A stretch of DNA of 64,000 bases, taken from assembly GCF_900172265.1 (NCBI RefSeq), contig NZ_FWFK01000006.1:62001-126000 (forward strand), written 5' to 3'. Shown piece after piece: positions 18,152-28,300 of the stretch. The notes beneath the pieces were generated by a model that was not told the origin of the DNA, did not search any database, and saw only the letters and a list, made by a program, of their open reading frames with translations. Within the stretch, counting starts at the first letter, position 1; every line of letters starts with the position of its first letter. The stretch is from Roseivivax jejudonensis. GTDB lineage: Bacteria; Pseudomonadota; Alphaproteobacteria; Rhodobacterales; Rhodobacteraceae. Both the position numbers and the translations under genes were made by a program.

Positions 18152-19444
18152 TCACATCATGGTGGCCGGCAGCATCAGCGCGATCGCCGGAAACGCCAAG
18201 AGCAGGATGAGGCGCACGAGGTCGGCGATCACGAAGGGCCCGACGCCGCGGTAGACCTGCGACAGCGCGACGTCCGGCGCGACGGCGCGCAGGACGAAGA
18301 GGTTCATGCCCACGGGCGGGGTGATGAGCGAGATCTCGATCGCCACCACGACGACGATGCCGAACCAGATCGGATCGACGCCGAGCGCGGAGACCACCGG
18401 GAAGAACACCGGCACCGTCAGGAGCATCATCGAGATGCTCTCGAGCAGGCAGCCCAGAAGCAGGTAGATCAGCATGATGAGGCACACGACCGTCATCACC
18501 TGCAGGTCGAGCGACAGGATCCAGTCCGAAAGGAGGTCGGGCAGGCGGCCGAGATTGATGAGATTGGCGAAGATCAGCGCCCCGATCAGCACGCCGAAGA
18601 GCACGCCGGTGGTGCGCGCGCTGTCGATCAGGACGGTGACGAAGCCCGAGACCGTCAGCGTCCGGCGCGCGAGCGCGATCACGAAGGCGCCGGCCGCGCC
18701 GATGCCGGCGGCCTCGGTCGCGGCGAAGGCGCCCACGTAGAGCCCGCCGAGCACGAAGGTGAAGAGCGCGATCGTCGGCCACACCTTCACCAGCCGGCGG
18801 CGCTTTTCTGCGCGGTCCACCACGTCGCCGGACGGGCCGTGGCCCGGGTTGCGCCGGGTGACGAGCCAGACCGCGCCGAGATAGCACAGCATGCCGAGGA
18901 GCCCCGGCAGCACGCCGGCGAGGAACAGCTGTTCGATCGATTGCGAGGTGATGATGCCGTAGAGGATCAGCGCGGCGGAGGGCGGGATCAGGATTCCGAG
19001 CGTGCCGCCGGCGGCGATCGAGCCGGCGGCGAAGCCCGGATCGTACCGGAACTTGCGCATCGCCGGCAGCGCGACGCGCGTCATGGTGGCCGCCGTGGCC
19101 AGCGACGAGCCGCTGACGGCCGAAAAGCCGGTGCAGGCCACGATGGTCGCCGCCGCGAGCCCGCCCCGGCGGTGCCCGATATAGGCGTTGGCCGCGCCGA
19201 ACAGGTCGTCGGCCAGCCGCGCCGACGCGATCAGGTTGCCCATCAGCACGAAGAGCGGGATCACCGTCAGCTCGTATTGCTGCACGGTGGCGACGAGGGT
19301 CTGCGCCGCGATGCTGAGCGCGGGTTCGAGCCCGATCAGGGCAGACGTGCCGGCCACGCCGACCGCCATCATCGAGAATCCGACCGGAAATCCCGCGAGC
19401 AGCAGGATCAGAAGGATGCCGAACCCGAGGAGCGCCGCGGTCAT
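18152..19444 (-). CDS. TRAP transporter large permease subunit (DctM type)
   Basis: A 430-residue protein with about 12 membrane segments and the DctM signatures GFSAVSGSSLATAATMTR and GGTLGILIPPSAALILYG. It forms the sodium-coupled transport channel with the small subunit encoded just upstream, whose stop it overlaps (ATGA). Length is normal for the family. Confidence 0.92.
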   Translation of the reverse strand: MTAALLGFGILLILLLAGFPVGFSMMAVGVAGTSALIGLEPALSIAAQTLVATVQQYELTVIPLFVLMGNLIASARLADDLFGAANAYIGHRRGGLAAATIVACTGFSAVSGSSLATAATMTRVALPAMRKFRYDPGFAAGSIAAGGTLGILIPPSAALILYGIITSQSIEQLFLAGVLPGLLGMLCYLGAVWLVTRRNPGHGPSGDVVDRAEKRRRLVKVWPTIALFTFVLGGLYVGAFAATEAAGIGAAGAFVIALARRTLTVSGFVTVLIDSARTTGVLFGVLIGALIFANLINLGRLPDLLSDWILSLDLQVMTVVCLIMLIYLLLGCLLESISMMLLTVPVFFPVVSALGVDPIWFGIVVVVAIEISLITPPVGMNLFVLRAVAPDVALSQVYRGVGPFVIADLVRLILLLAFPAIALMLPATMM

Positions 19445-19953
19445 TCGGCGCCTTCACCGGGTTCGAGGATGAACGTGGCGGCGAACACCACCGACAGCAG
19501 CGCCGACAGCGCCGCGAGGACGCCCATCGCCGCGAGGAACGGCCAGGTCTGCAGGCCGAGCGTGAGGGTCGTGTAGCCGACCGAGGCCTCGAACGCCGCG
19601 ACCTTGAAGAGCCGCCACGCGATCACCGCCAGCACCACGCCGGAGAACACGCGGATCGCCGCCTCGTGCCAGCGCTGCGCCCGGGGCGGCAGGCGGTTGC
19701 TGAGAAGATCGAGCCGGATGTGCCGCCCGTCCCGCGCGAGGATCGGGAAGGTCGCGAAGACGAGGAATCCCAGCGCCAGTTCGGTGATCTCGAACGCACC
19801 GCCGAGCGGCGCGTTGAAGAGATACCGGCCCGACACGTCGAGAAAGGTGAGCGCCATCATCGCGAAGAGGGCCAGCGCGACGAGTCGCATCAGGCCCCAT
19901 TCCAGCGCGAAGACCGCGCCGGACAGGCGTCGCGGGAGGGGCGTGGCGCTCAT
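19441..19953 (-). CDS. TRAP transporter small permease subunit (DctQ type)
   Basis: A 170-residue protein with four membrane segments and the DctQ pattern around DVSGRYLFNAPLGGAFEITE (residues about 44-63). It pairs with DctM. The ATG at 19953 overlaps the DctP stop and its own stop overlaps the DctM start, giving a tight P-Q-M gene string. Confidence 0.9.
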   Translation of the reverse strand: MSATPLPRRLSGAVFALEWGLMRLVALALFAMMALTFLDVSGRYLFNAPLGGAFEITELALGFLVFATFPILARDGRHIRLDLLSNRLPPRAQRWHEAAIRVFSGVVLAVIAWRLFKVAAFEASVGYTTLTLGLQTWPFLAAMGVLAALSALLSVVFAATFILEPGEGAE

Positions 19954-20969
19954 CCCTCCTCCTCGATCTGGGCGCGCAGGAAGGACAGCGCGGCGGCGCC
20001 GTCGACGCCGATGGTCTGCGCCTCTTCGAGATACGCCGCTTCGCTGGGCGCGATCACGGCCTCCTGCATGGCCGCGAGGTAGTCGCCCGACGCCTCGACG
20101 ACCGCCACGTCGTTCTCGGCCATCTGCTCCATCGCGATGCGGCTTTCGTCGTCCCAGTTGGCGCCGGCCGTCCGGGCGAGGCTTTCGCCGGCGAGCTCCT
20201 CGATCGCGGCCTTGTCGGCGTCCGAGAGCGCGGTCCACTTGTCCTCGTTCATCACCACGTAGAAGGTCGCGGCGTAAATCCCGCGGGGCGTTTCGGTGGC
20301 GTTGGTCACGAAGGGCTGGAGCCGGAAATCCTTGTAGCTCGAATGGTCGATGAACGCGGCATCGACGATCTTCTTTTCCAGCATCTCGCGCACCTGCGGG
20401 CCCGGACGCTGGACCGGCACGGCGCCGAGCCGCTCGACCAGCGCGCAGGAATTTCGCACGCCGCAGAACACCTTGGCGCCGTCCCAGTCCTCCATCGACG
20501 CGAAGGCGCGGGAGTGGCTCCAGACCGCGCCGGGTCGGGCGGCGAAGACGGCCAGCACCTTGGTCCCGGCGTATTCGTTGGCCTCTTCGAAGTATTCCGC
20601 GTGGGTCCGCCACAGCGCCACCGACAGGGGCTCGGCGTCGCGGGCGAGGAACGGCAGTTCGCCGATGAGCGAGGCGCGGAAGCGGCCCGGCGTGTGGCCG
20701 TGGACCGCCAGCGCGAAGTCCACCGCGCCGCTGGCGACGGCATCGATCTGGCGCGGCGGCGGCACGAGGCTCGCGGCGGTGTAGGAGATGTCCACCCGGC
20801 CCTCCGTGGCCTCGCGCACGGCGTCGAACCACGGCATCAGCGTGCGCGCGTTGACCGGATGCTGGTCGGGCAGCCAACGGTGGAAGGTGTAGTCCTCGGC
20901 CTGGGCGGCGGTGGCCCCCAGAAGGGTGCCGGCCGCCAGCAGTGCCGACCAGAATCGCTTCGTCATCAT
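19950..20969 (-). CDS. TRAP periplasmic solute-binding protein (DctP type)
   Basis: A 339-residue protein with a signal peptide ending near AAQAED (about 25). The mature start YTFHRWLPDQHPVN and the later QVREMLEKKIVDAA match the DctP family, which binds carboxylates in the periplasm. Start 20969 (or the next codon, 20966) follows AGGAGAGACC. It is the first of the P-Q-M genes and lies 106 bases after the flavin monooxygenase. Ligand unknown; an acid degraded by the same operon is likely. Confidence 0.9.
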   Translation of the reverse strand: MMTKRFWSALLAAGTLLGATAAQAEDYTFHRWLPDQHPVNARTLMPWFDAVREATEGRVDISYTAASLVPPPRQIDAVASGAVDFALAVHGHTPGRFRASLIGELPFLARDAEPLSVALWRTHAEYFEEANEYAGTKVLAVFAARPGAVWSHSRAFASMEDWDGAKVFCGVRNSCALVERLGAVPVQRPGPQVREMLEKKIVDAAFIDHSSYKDFRLQPFVTNATETPRGIYAATFYVVMNEDKWTALSDADKAAIEELAGESLARTAGANWDDESRIAMEQMAENDVAVVEASGDYLAAMQEAVIAPSEAAYLEEAQTIGVDGAAALSFLRAQIEEEG

Positions 20970-21075
20970 GGGTGGTCTCTCCTGTTGCTGTGCGGATGGC
21001 TCTGCGGGGCGTCGATCGCCTCCCGGCTCCGCATCGGTTGATCCCTGAACGGGCGCATCCCCCGGGCGGCGCGGG

Positions 21076-22353
21076 TCACGAGGCCCGGCGCTCCAGCTGG
21101 TCCTTGGCGTAGCCCGCGAGCTTGGCGTAGGCGTGCACGATCTCGCGGCGTTCCTCGACGGGGATGTCCTCGGGTGCCACGCCGTCGCGGCGCATGCGCT
21201 CCTCGACCACGTCGATGACGCGCTCGGGCCCGCCCTTGCGGTTGGTCAGGACCACCTCGTAGACCCGTTCGCGCCGCGCCTCCTCGTAGACCCGGAGCGC
21301 CTGGACCGGGTCGGGCGCGTGGCTGAGCGCCTCGGCGAGGGCGCGCGCGTCGAGCGCCGCCTGCGCCGAGCCGTTGCCGCCGAAGGGATACATCGGGTGC
21401 GCCGCGTCGCCCAGGAGCGTGACGCGCCCAAAGCTCCATGCCTCCAGCGGGTCGCGGTCGCTCATCGGGTATTCGAGGATGTCGCCGGTGGCCGCCACCA
21501 GGGCCGACACGTCGAGGTCGGGCAGGTCGAAGGACCGCACGGCGGCGAGGCACTGGTCGCGGTCGGCCCGGTTCTGCCAGTCCTGCGTGCCCTCCCAGGC
21601 GGCGCCGTCCTCGGCCATGCGGTGCACGAGCACCCAATTGGTCAGGCGGGTGTCGGGGCTCTCTCCGGCGCCGATGGGAAAGAGCACCAGGCGGGTGTCG
21701 ATGTCGCCGGCGATGACGAAGCTGCGGCCGTCGCCGAAGGCGGGCCAGTCGGCCGTGCCGCGCCACATGATGCGCCCGCTCCAGCGGGGGCGGCCCTCGT
21801 CGCGGTAGAGCCTTGCGCGGAGCGCGGAGTGGATCCCGTCGGCGCCGATCAGGACCTGGCCCTCCACGGTGTAACGGCTGCCGTCGCGGGCCTCGAAGGT
21901 CGCGATGACGCACTCCTCGCGCTCCTCGTAGCCGACGAACTTGCGGTCGCAGTGGACGTGGCCCGGGCGGCGCGCCTCGTAGGCGCGGTGGAGCACCCCC
22001 TGCAGCCGGCCGCGGTGGATCGACACCTGCGGATAGGGCAGGCCGGCCGCCCGCCCGCGCGGTTCGTCCCACGCGGTCGCCCCGGATTTCGTGCGGTAAT
22101 ACAGGTGGTCGGGCGCGATGCCGGCGGCCTCGATATCGTCGAGAAGCCCGATCTCGGCCCAGGTGGCGATCGCCTGCGGCATCAGGTTGATGCCGACGCC
22201 GAGCTCGTTGATCGCGGCGGAGCGTTCGAAGACCTCGGCCGGGATGCCGTGACGTTCGAGAAAGAGCGCGGCGGTCAGGCCGCCGATGCCGCCGCCGATG
22301 ACGATGGCGTCGGTGACGAGGTCGGGCGTGTCGGTCTGGTGTGCATGCGTCAT
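21076..22353 (-). CDS. FAD-dependent aromatic monooxygenase (flavin-dependent oxidoreductase)
   Basis: A 425-residue class A flavoprotein hydroxylase. It carries the dinucleotide fold IGGGIGGLTAA (about 19-29), the DG motif LIGADGIHSALR (about 170) and the GD motif VTLLGDAAHPMYPFGGNG (about 305). Such enzymes use NAD(P)H and oxygen to hydroxylate an aromatic ring in the cytoplasm; this sequence resembles the PhzS/salicylate-hydroxylase branch. The start overlaps the stop of the VOC gene (ATGA). Operon neighbours are hydrolase, VOC protein and TRAP importers, so it probably attacks the imported acid first. Confidence 0.88.
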   Translation of the reverse strand: MTHAHQTDTPDLVTDAIVIGGGIGGLTAALFLERHGIPAEVFERSAAINELGVGINLMPQAIATWAEIGLLDDIEAAGIAPDHLYYRTKSGATAWDEPRGRAAGLPYPQVSIHRGRLQGVLHRAYEARRPGHVHCDRKFVGYEEREECVIATFEARDGSRYTVEGQVLIGADGIHSALRARLYRDEGRPRWSGRIMWRGTADWPAFGDGRSFVIAGDIDTRLVLFPIGAGESPDTRLTNWVLVHRMAEDGAAWEGTQDWQNRADRDQCLAAVRSFDLPDLDVSALVAATGDILEYPMSDRDPLEAWSFGRVTLLGDAAHPMYPFGGNGSAQAALDARALAEALSHAPDPVQALRVYEEARRERVYEVVLTNRKGGPERVIDVVEERMRRDGVAPEDIPVEERREIVHAYAKLAGYAKDQLERRAS

Positions 22354-22775
22354 TGGGACTCTCCCTCGGTCCGGCGGCTGTCGGTGCCGAGCCAGCCGTG
22401 GTGCGAGATGTCGAAGACGATGCCGTCGGGATCCTTGAACTTGCGCTCGAAGTTGCCTTTGCGCGTGTCGCCGAGATCGAAGTAGAAGGTGCCGCCCGAG
22501 GACTCGATCACCTCGCGCATGGCGTCGATGTCGTCGACCTGCACGCCGAAATGATCGGTGCCGGCGGTGTCGGCGGCGCCCTCGGACGCGGCGCCCTCCT
22601 GTCCGTAGTAGTTCAGCAGGGCGAGGTTGATGACGCCGTCGCTGAGGTAGACCGCGGCGCCGATGGGTATTTCTTCGCGCCCGACCCGTTCGAAGCCGAA
22701 GACGCTTTCGTAGAAGGTCGCGGAGGCCTCGAGGTCCTTGACGCGCAGGGCGATGTGTCGAAGGCGGGGTTTCAT
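22350..22775 (-). CDS. VOC family protein (glyoxalase/extradiol-dioxygenase fold)
   Basis: A 141-residue single VOC domain with the two beta-alpha-beta-beta-beta modules: LRHIALRVKDLEASATFYES at the start and DHFGVQVDDIDAMREVI in the second module, with candidate metal ligands His7, a His near 77 and an acidic residue in FKDPDGIVFDI. The family includes dioxygenases, isomerases and lactoylglutathione lyases. Next to a ring hydroxylase, ring cleavage or isomerisation is plausible but not proven. Confidence 0.8.
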   Translation of the reverse strand: MKPRLRHIALRVKDLEASATFYESVFGFERVGREEIPIGAAVYLSDGVINLALLNYYGQEGAASEGAADTAGTDHFGVQVDDIDAMREVIESSGGTFYFDLGDTRKGNFERKFKDPDGIVFDISHHGWLGTDSRRTEGESQ

Positions 22776-22794
22776 CGGTGCCTCTCCGTTCTGG

Positions 22795-23787
22795 CTAGGG
22801 ATGCGTCGGGCCGGGGCCCGGCGCCGGGCCGCCGACCGGTGGCAGATCGGCGGCGGAATGGGGCATGGTGAGCAGCTTGGTCAGCCAGAAGCCGACGTCG
22901 CTGTCGTGGCTGCCGAGCTGGTCGGCCACCTCGAAATGGTTGGCCCCGGCGACCTCGACGCAGGCGGCGAGCTTGCCCTCGCCCGCGAGCGCGGCGGCAA
23001 AGGCGCGGGACTGGCGGACGAACTCGGGCGACTCGCGGCTGCCGAAGATCAGGTGCAGCGGCACACGGGTCTGGGCGACGCGGCGGATCGGGCTGAGCCG
23101 CTCGGCCTCGGCCGGGGTCAGGTCGATGTAGCTGCGCCGCGTGCTGAGCAGGACCGGGTAGAGGTCGTAGGGCCCGCTGATGCACAGCACCGCGCGCAAC
23201 GCCGACACCGGCAGCGCCGGGCCGAAATCGTGCGAGGCCACCAGCGCCGCCATGTGCGCGCCGGAGGAATGGCCCGACACCACGATGCCCTCGGCGCGTC
23301 CGCTGGCCACGTAGGTCTGGTAGGTCCAGACCATCGCCGCGACGATCTGGTCGAAGACCTCGGGCATGCGCTGGTCCGGCAGGCGGCCGAACTCGGGAAC
23401 GACGAACGGCACGTCGAGGCGGCGCATCGCCGGGGCGATGAAGCTGCAATCCTCCTTGGACTGGCGCTGCCACGCGCCCCCGTGGAGATGCAGGTGGACG
23501 ATCGGGCCGGCGGCGTCGAAGACGTCGAGCCGCTCGCAGTCGCGGGGGCCATAGGCATGTTCGGCATAGCCGTGACCTGGGTCGCGGCAGGCGGCGCCGT
23601 CGCGTGTCCAGCCGTCGATCAGGCTTTGCATGTTGGGGGCCCAGAGGGCCTGCGTGTAGGCGCGGTCCAGCTCTTCCTGGCTGTAGTCGAGGTAGACAGA
23701 CCCCGATCGTCGTTCGGCAGACCCCTGCACGCGCACCCCCTTGCGGTAGACTTCGGTCAAGTAAGACCGGCCGGGGCGCGCTTGCAT
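22795..23787 (-). CDS. Alpha/beta hydrolase (esterase/formamidase-like)
   Basis: An alpha/beta hydrolase of about 330 residues with the HGGAW oxyanion motif, the nucleophile elbow GHSSGAHMAALVA, and a late ANHFEV that supplies the catalytic His. This is the layout of kynurenine-formamidase-like and carboxylesterase families. The start is uncertain: an ATG at 23811 lies inside the divergent LysR operator, 23787 has no clear ribosome site, and a GTG near 23740 is also possible. It heads an operon of hydrolase, VOC protein, flavin monooxygenase and transporters. Confidence 0.78.
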   Translation of the reverse strand: MQARPGRSYLTEVYRKGVRVQGSAERRSGSVYLDYSQEELDRAYTQALWAPNMQSLIDGWTRDGAACRDPGHGYAEHAYGPRDCERLDVFDAAGPIVHLHLHGGAWQRQSKEDCSFIAPAMRRLDVPFVVPEFGRLPDQRMPEVFDQIVAAMVWTYQTYVASGRAEGIVVSGHSSGAHMAALVASHDFGPALPVSALRAVLCISGPYDLYPVLLSTRRSYIDLTPAEAERLSPIRRVAQTRVPLHLIFGSRESPEFVRQSRAFAAALAGEGKLAACVEVAGANHFEVADQLGSHDSDVGFWLTKLLTMPHSAADLPPVGGPAPGPGPTHP

Positions 23788-23807
23788 ATTGCATTGTGAG
23801 GCCGAAG

Positions 23808-23826
23808 GCATAACATTTTGTAATGC
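23808..23826. promoter_or_regulatory. Imperfect palindrome overlapping the LysR start codon
   Basis: GCATAACA-TTT-TGTAATGC, matching at 7 of 8 pairs, in an AT-rich patch that includes the LysR start at 23823. A further short repeat (TGCATATTGCA) lies 25 bases away. Position between divergent genes fits a LysR site for autoregulation and activation of the hydrolase operon. Confidence 0.45.
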
Positions 23827-24755
23827 TTCTGAACCATCGCGAGCTGCGCGTCTTCCTGTCCATCACGCATGCGGGGTCGATCAACGCCGCGGCGGAGGTG
23901 ATGGGCATGACCCAGCCGGCGCTGAGCCGGTCGCTGCGCCGGCTGGAAGCCACGCTCGGCGCGGCTCTGTTCGAGCGTCATCCCCACGGCATGACGCTCA
24001 CGCCGTTCGGCGAGACCCTGCGCCGGCACGCGGAGATGGTCGAGTTCGAGACCTCGCGCGTGGTCGAGGAGATCCGGATGCTCAACGGCGCGGCCTCGGG
24101 CTTCGTGCGCGTGGGCCTCGTGCCGAGCGCGGTGTCGACGCTGTTGCAGCCGACGCTGGCGGCGGTGAACGCCAAGGCGCCGCAGATCCAGGTGCAGGTG
24201 ATCGAGGGCGCGGGTGATGCGATGCTCGCCGCCGTCGCGACCGGGTCGGTCGATTTCGCGCTGATCGGCAGCATCACCGCCGACATCGCGCCGGACGTGT
24301 CGGTCACGCCCATCGGAACGGAGGAGGTCTGCGTCGCCGCGCGGCCCGGGCATCCGCTGTTCCGGCTCGAGGCGCCCACGCTCGAAGACCTGACGCGCTA
24401 TCGCTGGGTCCTGCCGGAGAAGGGCAACGCGATCTGGGTGGGCTTCGACGGCCTGTTCCGCCGCAACGGGCTCGAACCGCCGCGGCCGGTGGTGGCGACG
24501 AACTCGATCCACACGATCAAGTCGATCGTCTGCGCGGAGGATTACCTGACGATGATGACCCGGGTGATCTTTGCGCCCGAGGAGGCGCGGGATCTGATCC
24601 GCCCGGTGCCGCTTCCGCAGGCGCACTGGCACCGCGAGATCGTGCTGGCCCGCCGCTACCGCCCGCAGGTGATGCCGGCGGAAAAGCTGTTCCTCGACGA
24701 GCTGATGCGCGAGGCGCGGCATTTCGGCGAGGCGGCGGCGGCGATGCCGGGCTAG
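23823..24755 (+). CDS. LysR family transcriptional regulator
   Basis: A 310-residue LysR protein. The N-terminal winged helix-turn-helix spans about 5-63 (INAAAEVMGMTQPALSRSLR is the HTH), followed by an effector domain in which FVRVGLVPSAVSTLL begins the periplasmic-binding-like fold. It is divergent to the hydrolase-monooxygenase-TRAP operon and most likely activates it in response to the substrate. No clear ribosome site precedes the ATG. Confidence 0.9.
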   Translation: MLLNHRELRVFLSITHAGSINAAAEVMGMTQPALSRSLRRLEATLGAALFERHPHGMTLTPFGETLRRHAEMVEFETSRVVEEIRMLNGAASGFVRVGLVPSAVSTLLQPTLAAVNAKAPQIQVQVIEGAGDAMLAAVATGSVDFALIGSITADIAPDVSVTPIGTEEVCVAARPGHPLFRLEAPTLEDLTRYRWVLPEKGNAIWVGFDGLFRRNGLEPPRPVVATNSIHTIKSIVCAEDYLTMMTRVIFAPEEARDLIRPVPLPQAHWHREIVLARRYRPQVMPAEKLFLDELMREARHFGEAAAAMPG

Positions 24756-24905
24756 CCGGTTTCCGTCATGGGGCCCTGGGTGACGGCGCGGCGCACGAGC
24801 TGTGTGCCCGAGGTCGAGGTCGGACAGGCCGCCGGGCCGGTCGGGTCCCGGGCGCGCGACGGGGCGCCCGGTGTGCTTCGCCCGCGGCGCCCGCCGCCCG
24901 GGAGG

Positions 24906-25202
24906 TCAGCGCAGGTAGGCGCTGGAAACGTAGCCCTCGAGCGTGGGTGCGGTTTCCATCGCGACGCGGCACCAGCGCGTGGTGTCGACCATCGTGCAGT
25001 CGCGCACGCGGACGTTCGTGCCGTTTGGAAGGCCGGCCAGCACCATCTGGTCGATCCCCGGGCCCGCGCGCAGCTTGAGCATGTCCTCGCCCTCGACGCC
25101 GGCCACTGTCATCGTGTTCTGGTCACCCGCCACGGTCGGCACCGTGCTCGCGCAGCCCTGTGCGAGCCCGAGCGCCAGGAGGATCGCTAGCAGTCTTGTC
25201 AT
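24906..25202 (-). CDS. Small secreted SH3-domain protein (probable lipoprotein)
   Basis: A 98-residue protein with a hydrophobic N-terminus ending in LAQGC, a possible lipoprotein cleavage site at Cys17, followed by a bacterial SH3-like domain (LKLRAGPG, WCRVAM, GYVSSAYL). Such proteins sit in the envelope and may bind peptidoglycan or partner proteins. It stands alone between the LysR gene and the RND pump. Confidence 0.7.
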   Translation of the reverse strand: MTRLLAILLALGLAQGCASTVPTVAGDQNTMTVAGVEGEDMLKLRAGPGIDQMVLAGLPNGTNVRVRDCTMVDTTRWCRVAMETAPTLEGYVSSAYLR

Positions 25203-25234
25203 TGTCGGTTCCCGTTCGTTGTCCTGCTTCGATT

Positions 25235-25275
25235 CGGTCCGGGCGGGGCCGCCCCGCGGCGGCGGGCCCGGACCG
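25235..25275. terminator. Long GC-rich hairpin downstream of the RND operon
   Basis: Arms CGGTCCGGGC and GCCCGGACCG pair perfectly, with further GC pairing possible inside the 21-base loop. It lies about 70 bases beyond the RND pump stop on the minus strand, in the 141-base gap before the SH3 gene. Confidence 0.5.
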
Positions 25276-25343
25276 GCCCGCCCTTTCCTTAACGAGGAAG
25301 CGGTGACCGGATCCAGCCCCTCGCCGGCGGGACGCCATCGCGG

Positions 25344-28300
25344 TCAGGTCGCGTCGGCGGCGAGAAGTTCGGTTTCGAGCTTCTGCTCCTCCGCCGCCCG
25401 GGGCGGCGAGAACCGCGCGAGGAGGAAATACGCGACGGGCGTGAGGTAGAGCGTCGAGACGGTGGCGAGCCCGAGCCCGCCGACGATGACCCAGCCGAGC
25501 GCCTCGCGCGCCTCGGCGCCGGCGCCGGTCGACAGGATCAGCGGCACGCCCCCAAGCACCGTGGAGACCATGGTCATCATCACCGGGCGCAGCCGGACGG
25601 TGGACGCCTCGAGGATCGCGCTGCCCACGTCCTGCCCGCGATCGCGCAGCTGGTTGGCGAACTCGACGATCAGGATCCCGTTCTTGGCCATGATCCCCAC
25701 CAGCATCACGAGGCCGATCTGCGAGTAGACGTTGAGGCTGAGCCCGGTGAAGCGCAGCGCGAAGGCCGCGCAGGCCAGCCCGATCGGGACCGTGACCATG
25801 ATGACGATTGCGGAGACGAAGCTTTCGAACTGCGCCGACAGGACGAGCAGGACCACCACGATCGCGAAGCCGAATGTGATGAGCAGGCCGCCCGAGGTCT
25901 GGTCGAGCTCGGCGGCCTCGGCCAGCGGCACGATGCGGTTCTGCTCGGCGAGGATGTCCCCGGCGAGGCGCTCGACCTCGGCGAGGGCGGTTCCGAGCGC
26001 CAGCTCGGGCGTCAGGCCGGCCGAGATCTCGACCGATCGATTCTGGTCTTCGCGGTCGAGCTCCGGGGCCACCGCGCGTTCCTCGAGGCGCACGAAGCTC
26101 GCCATCGGGACCATCTGCCCGTCGCCGGTCTGCACGAAGATGTTTTCGAGGTCGCCGGGGTCGTTGACCGGGGTGGCGGTGGAGAGCATCTGCACGTCGT
26201 AGCTGGTGTCGTCCAGGAAGACCGACCCGACGGAGCGGCCGTCGAGCACGGCGCGCAGCGCGTCGCCGAGGCCGGTGATGTTGATGCCGAGGTCGGAGGC
26301 GCGCGAGCGGTCGATCTCGATGAAAAGCTGCGGCTGCGTCGTTTCGTATTCGAGCCGGACCTGTCCCATCGCGGGGTTCTCCTGCATCCGCGCGACGAGC
26401 CGTTCGGCCACGTCCGAGAGCTGCGCGTAGCTGTCGCCGGTGACGGCGAATGTCAGGCCGCGCCCGGCGCCGCGGATCCCCAGAGAGTTCGGCTGGATCG
26501 CGAAGGCGCGCACGCCGATGACGCCGCGGAGCTTGCCGTTGATCTCGCCCACGATCTCCTGCTGGCTGCGCTCGCGCTGGTCCCATTGCGACAGCGAGAA
26601 CACCATGAAGCCGCGGTTCTCGGCGCCGAAGCCGGTGATCGAGAAGACGTTGGTGATCTCTCCGCTCTCGCGCAGGGGCTGCACGAGGGTCTCGATCTCG
26701 CGCATTTTCGACGTCGTGTAGTCGAGCGACACGCCCTGCGGGGCGGTGATGCTGAGAAGCGCGACGGCGCGGTCCTCGGAGGGGGTGAGCTCCTGCCGGA
26801 TGCCGCCGGCGACGAAGACGGCGGTGAGCGCGAAGAGCGCGGCCACGAGCACGACCACGAACGGCATCGCCAGCGCCACGCGCAGCGTCGCCGCGTAGCC
26901 CGCGGACAGCCGGTTGCCGAGCCAGATCAGCGGCCCGCGCGGATCGGTGTCGGGTGGGCGGCGCAGGAGCTTGCTCGCCAGAACGGGGCAGAGGGACAGC
27001 GCCACGATCGAGGACAGGAGAACCGCCATCGCCAGCGTGAACCCGAATTCGCGGAACAGCCCGCCGGCCTGTCCGGGCAGGAACGACAAGGGCACGAAGA
27101 CCGCCGCGAGCGTCGCCGTGGTGGTGATGACGGCGAAGAAGACCTGCCGGGTGCCGAGCACTGCCGCGGCGCGCGGGCCGATCCCCTCGGACCGGCGGCG
27201 CACGATGTTCTCGAGCACGACGATGGCGTCGTCGACGACCATCCCGGTCGCGAGGACGAGCGCCAGAAGGGTCAGGATGTTGACCGAGAAGCCGACGAGG
27301 TAGATCGCCGCGAGCGTGCCGATCAGGGCGACCGGCAGCGTGAAGGCGGGGATCAGCGTCGCGCGCACGTCGCGCAGGAACAGGAAGATCACCGCGACGA
27401 CGATCGCGACGGCGAGGCCCAGCGTCTTCAGCACCTCCTGGATCGAGCCGCGGATGAAGGTCGCGTCGTCGGAGGTGACGAAGATCGACACGTCGTCGGG
27501 CAGCGTCTGGTCGAGCTCGGCGACCACGGCGCGCACGTCCTCGGAAATCTCGAGCGTGTTGCTCGTCGCCTGCCGGACGATGCCGATGCCGATGCCGGTC
27601 TGGCCGTTGGCGCGCAGCACGGTTTCGTCGGGCTCGGGCCCGAGGGTCACCCGCGCGAGATCGCCGAGGACCACGTCCTCGCTGATCTGGAGCGCCTCGA
27701 ACGCCTCGGGGGTGGCCACGGTGGCGGTCGTGCGGACGTTGATCGTCTGGCGGTTCCCGGTCAGGCCGCCGGCCGGCGCGTCGTAGGCGACGTTGGCCAG
27801 CGCAGAGCGGATGTCGGCGAGCGTCAGGCCGCGGCTGGCCAGTTCGAGCTGGTCGATATCGACCCGGAAGATCGGCTCGCGGTCGCCGTAGATCTGCAGG
27901 TCCGCGACGCCCGCGACCGAGATCAGGCGATCCTCGACCCGCTCCTGCACCAGCCGCGTGAGGTCCTGCGGCGAGCGGCCCGGCGAGGTCACGGCGATCC
28001 GCATGACCGGCTGCGCGTCGGAATCGGCCTTCACCACCTCGGGCGCCTCGGCGGCCTCGGGCAATTCGTTGGCGATCCGGGCGATGACGTCGCGGGTGTC
28101 GGTGGCGGCCACGTCGATATCGACGCTGTCCTCGAATTCCAGCGTGACGCGGCTGCGCCCGAAGCGCGAGTTGGACGAGATGTTGCGCACGCCCGAGACG
28201 CGGCCGGCGGCGCCCTCGATCCGTCCGGTCAGCTCCTGGTCGACCGTCTGCGGCGAGGCGCCGGAGAACTCGGTCGTGATCGAGATGACGGGCCGGTCGA

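Noticed and set aside
23788-23811. The longer start (23811) for the alpha/beta hydrolase
   Set aside because: It would leave 11 bases to the divergent LysR gene and run through the palindrome and AT-rich promoter patch.
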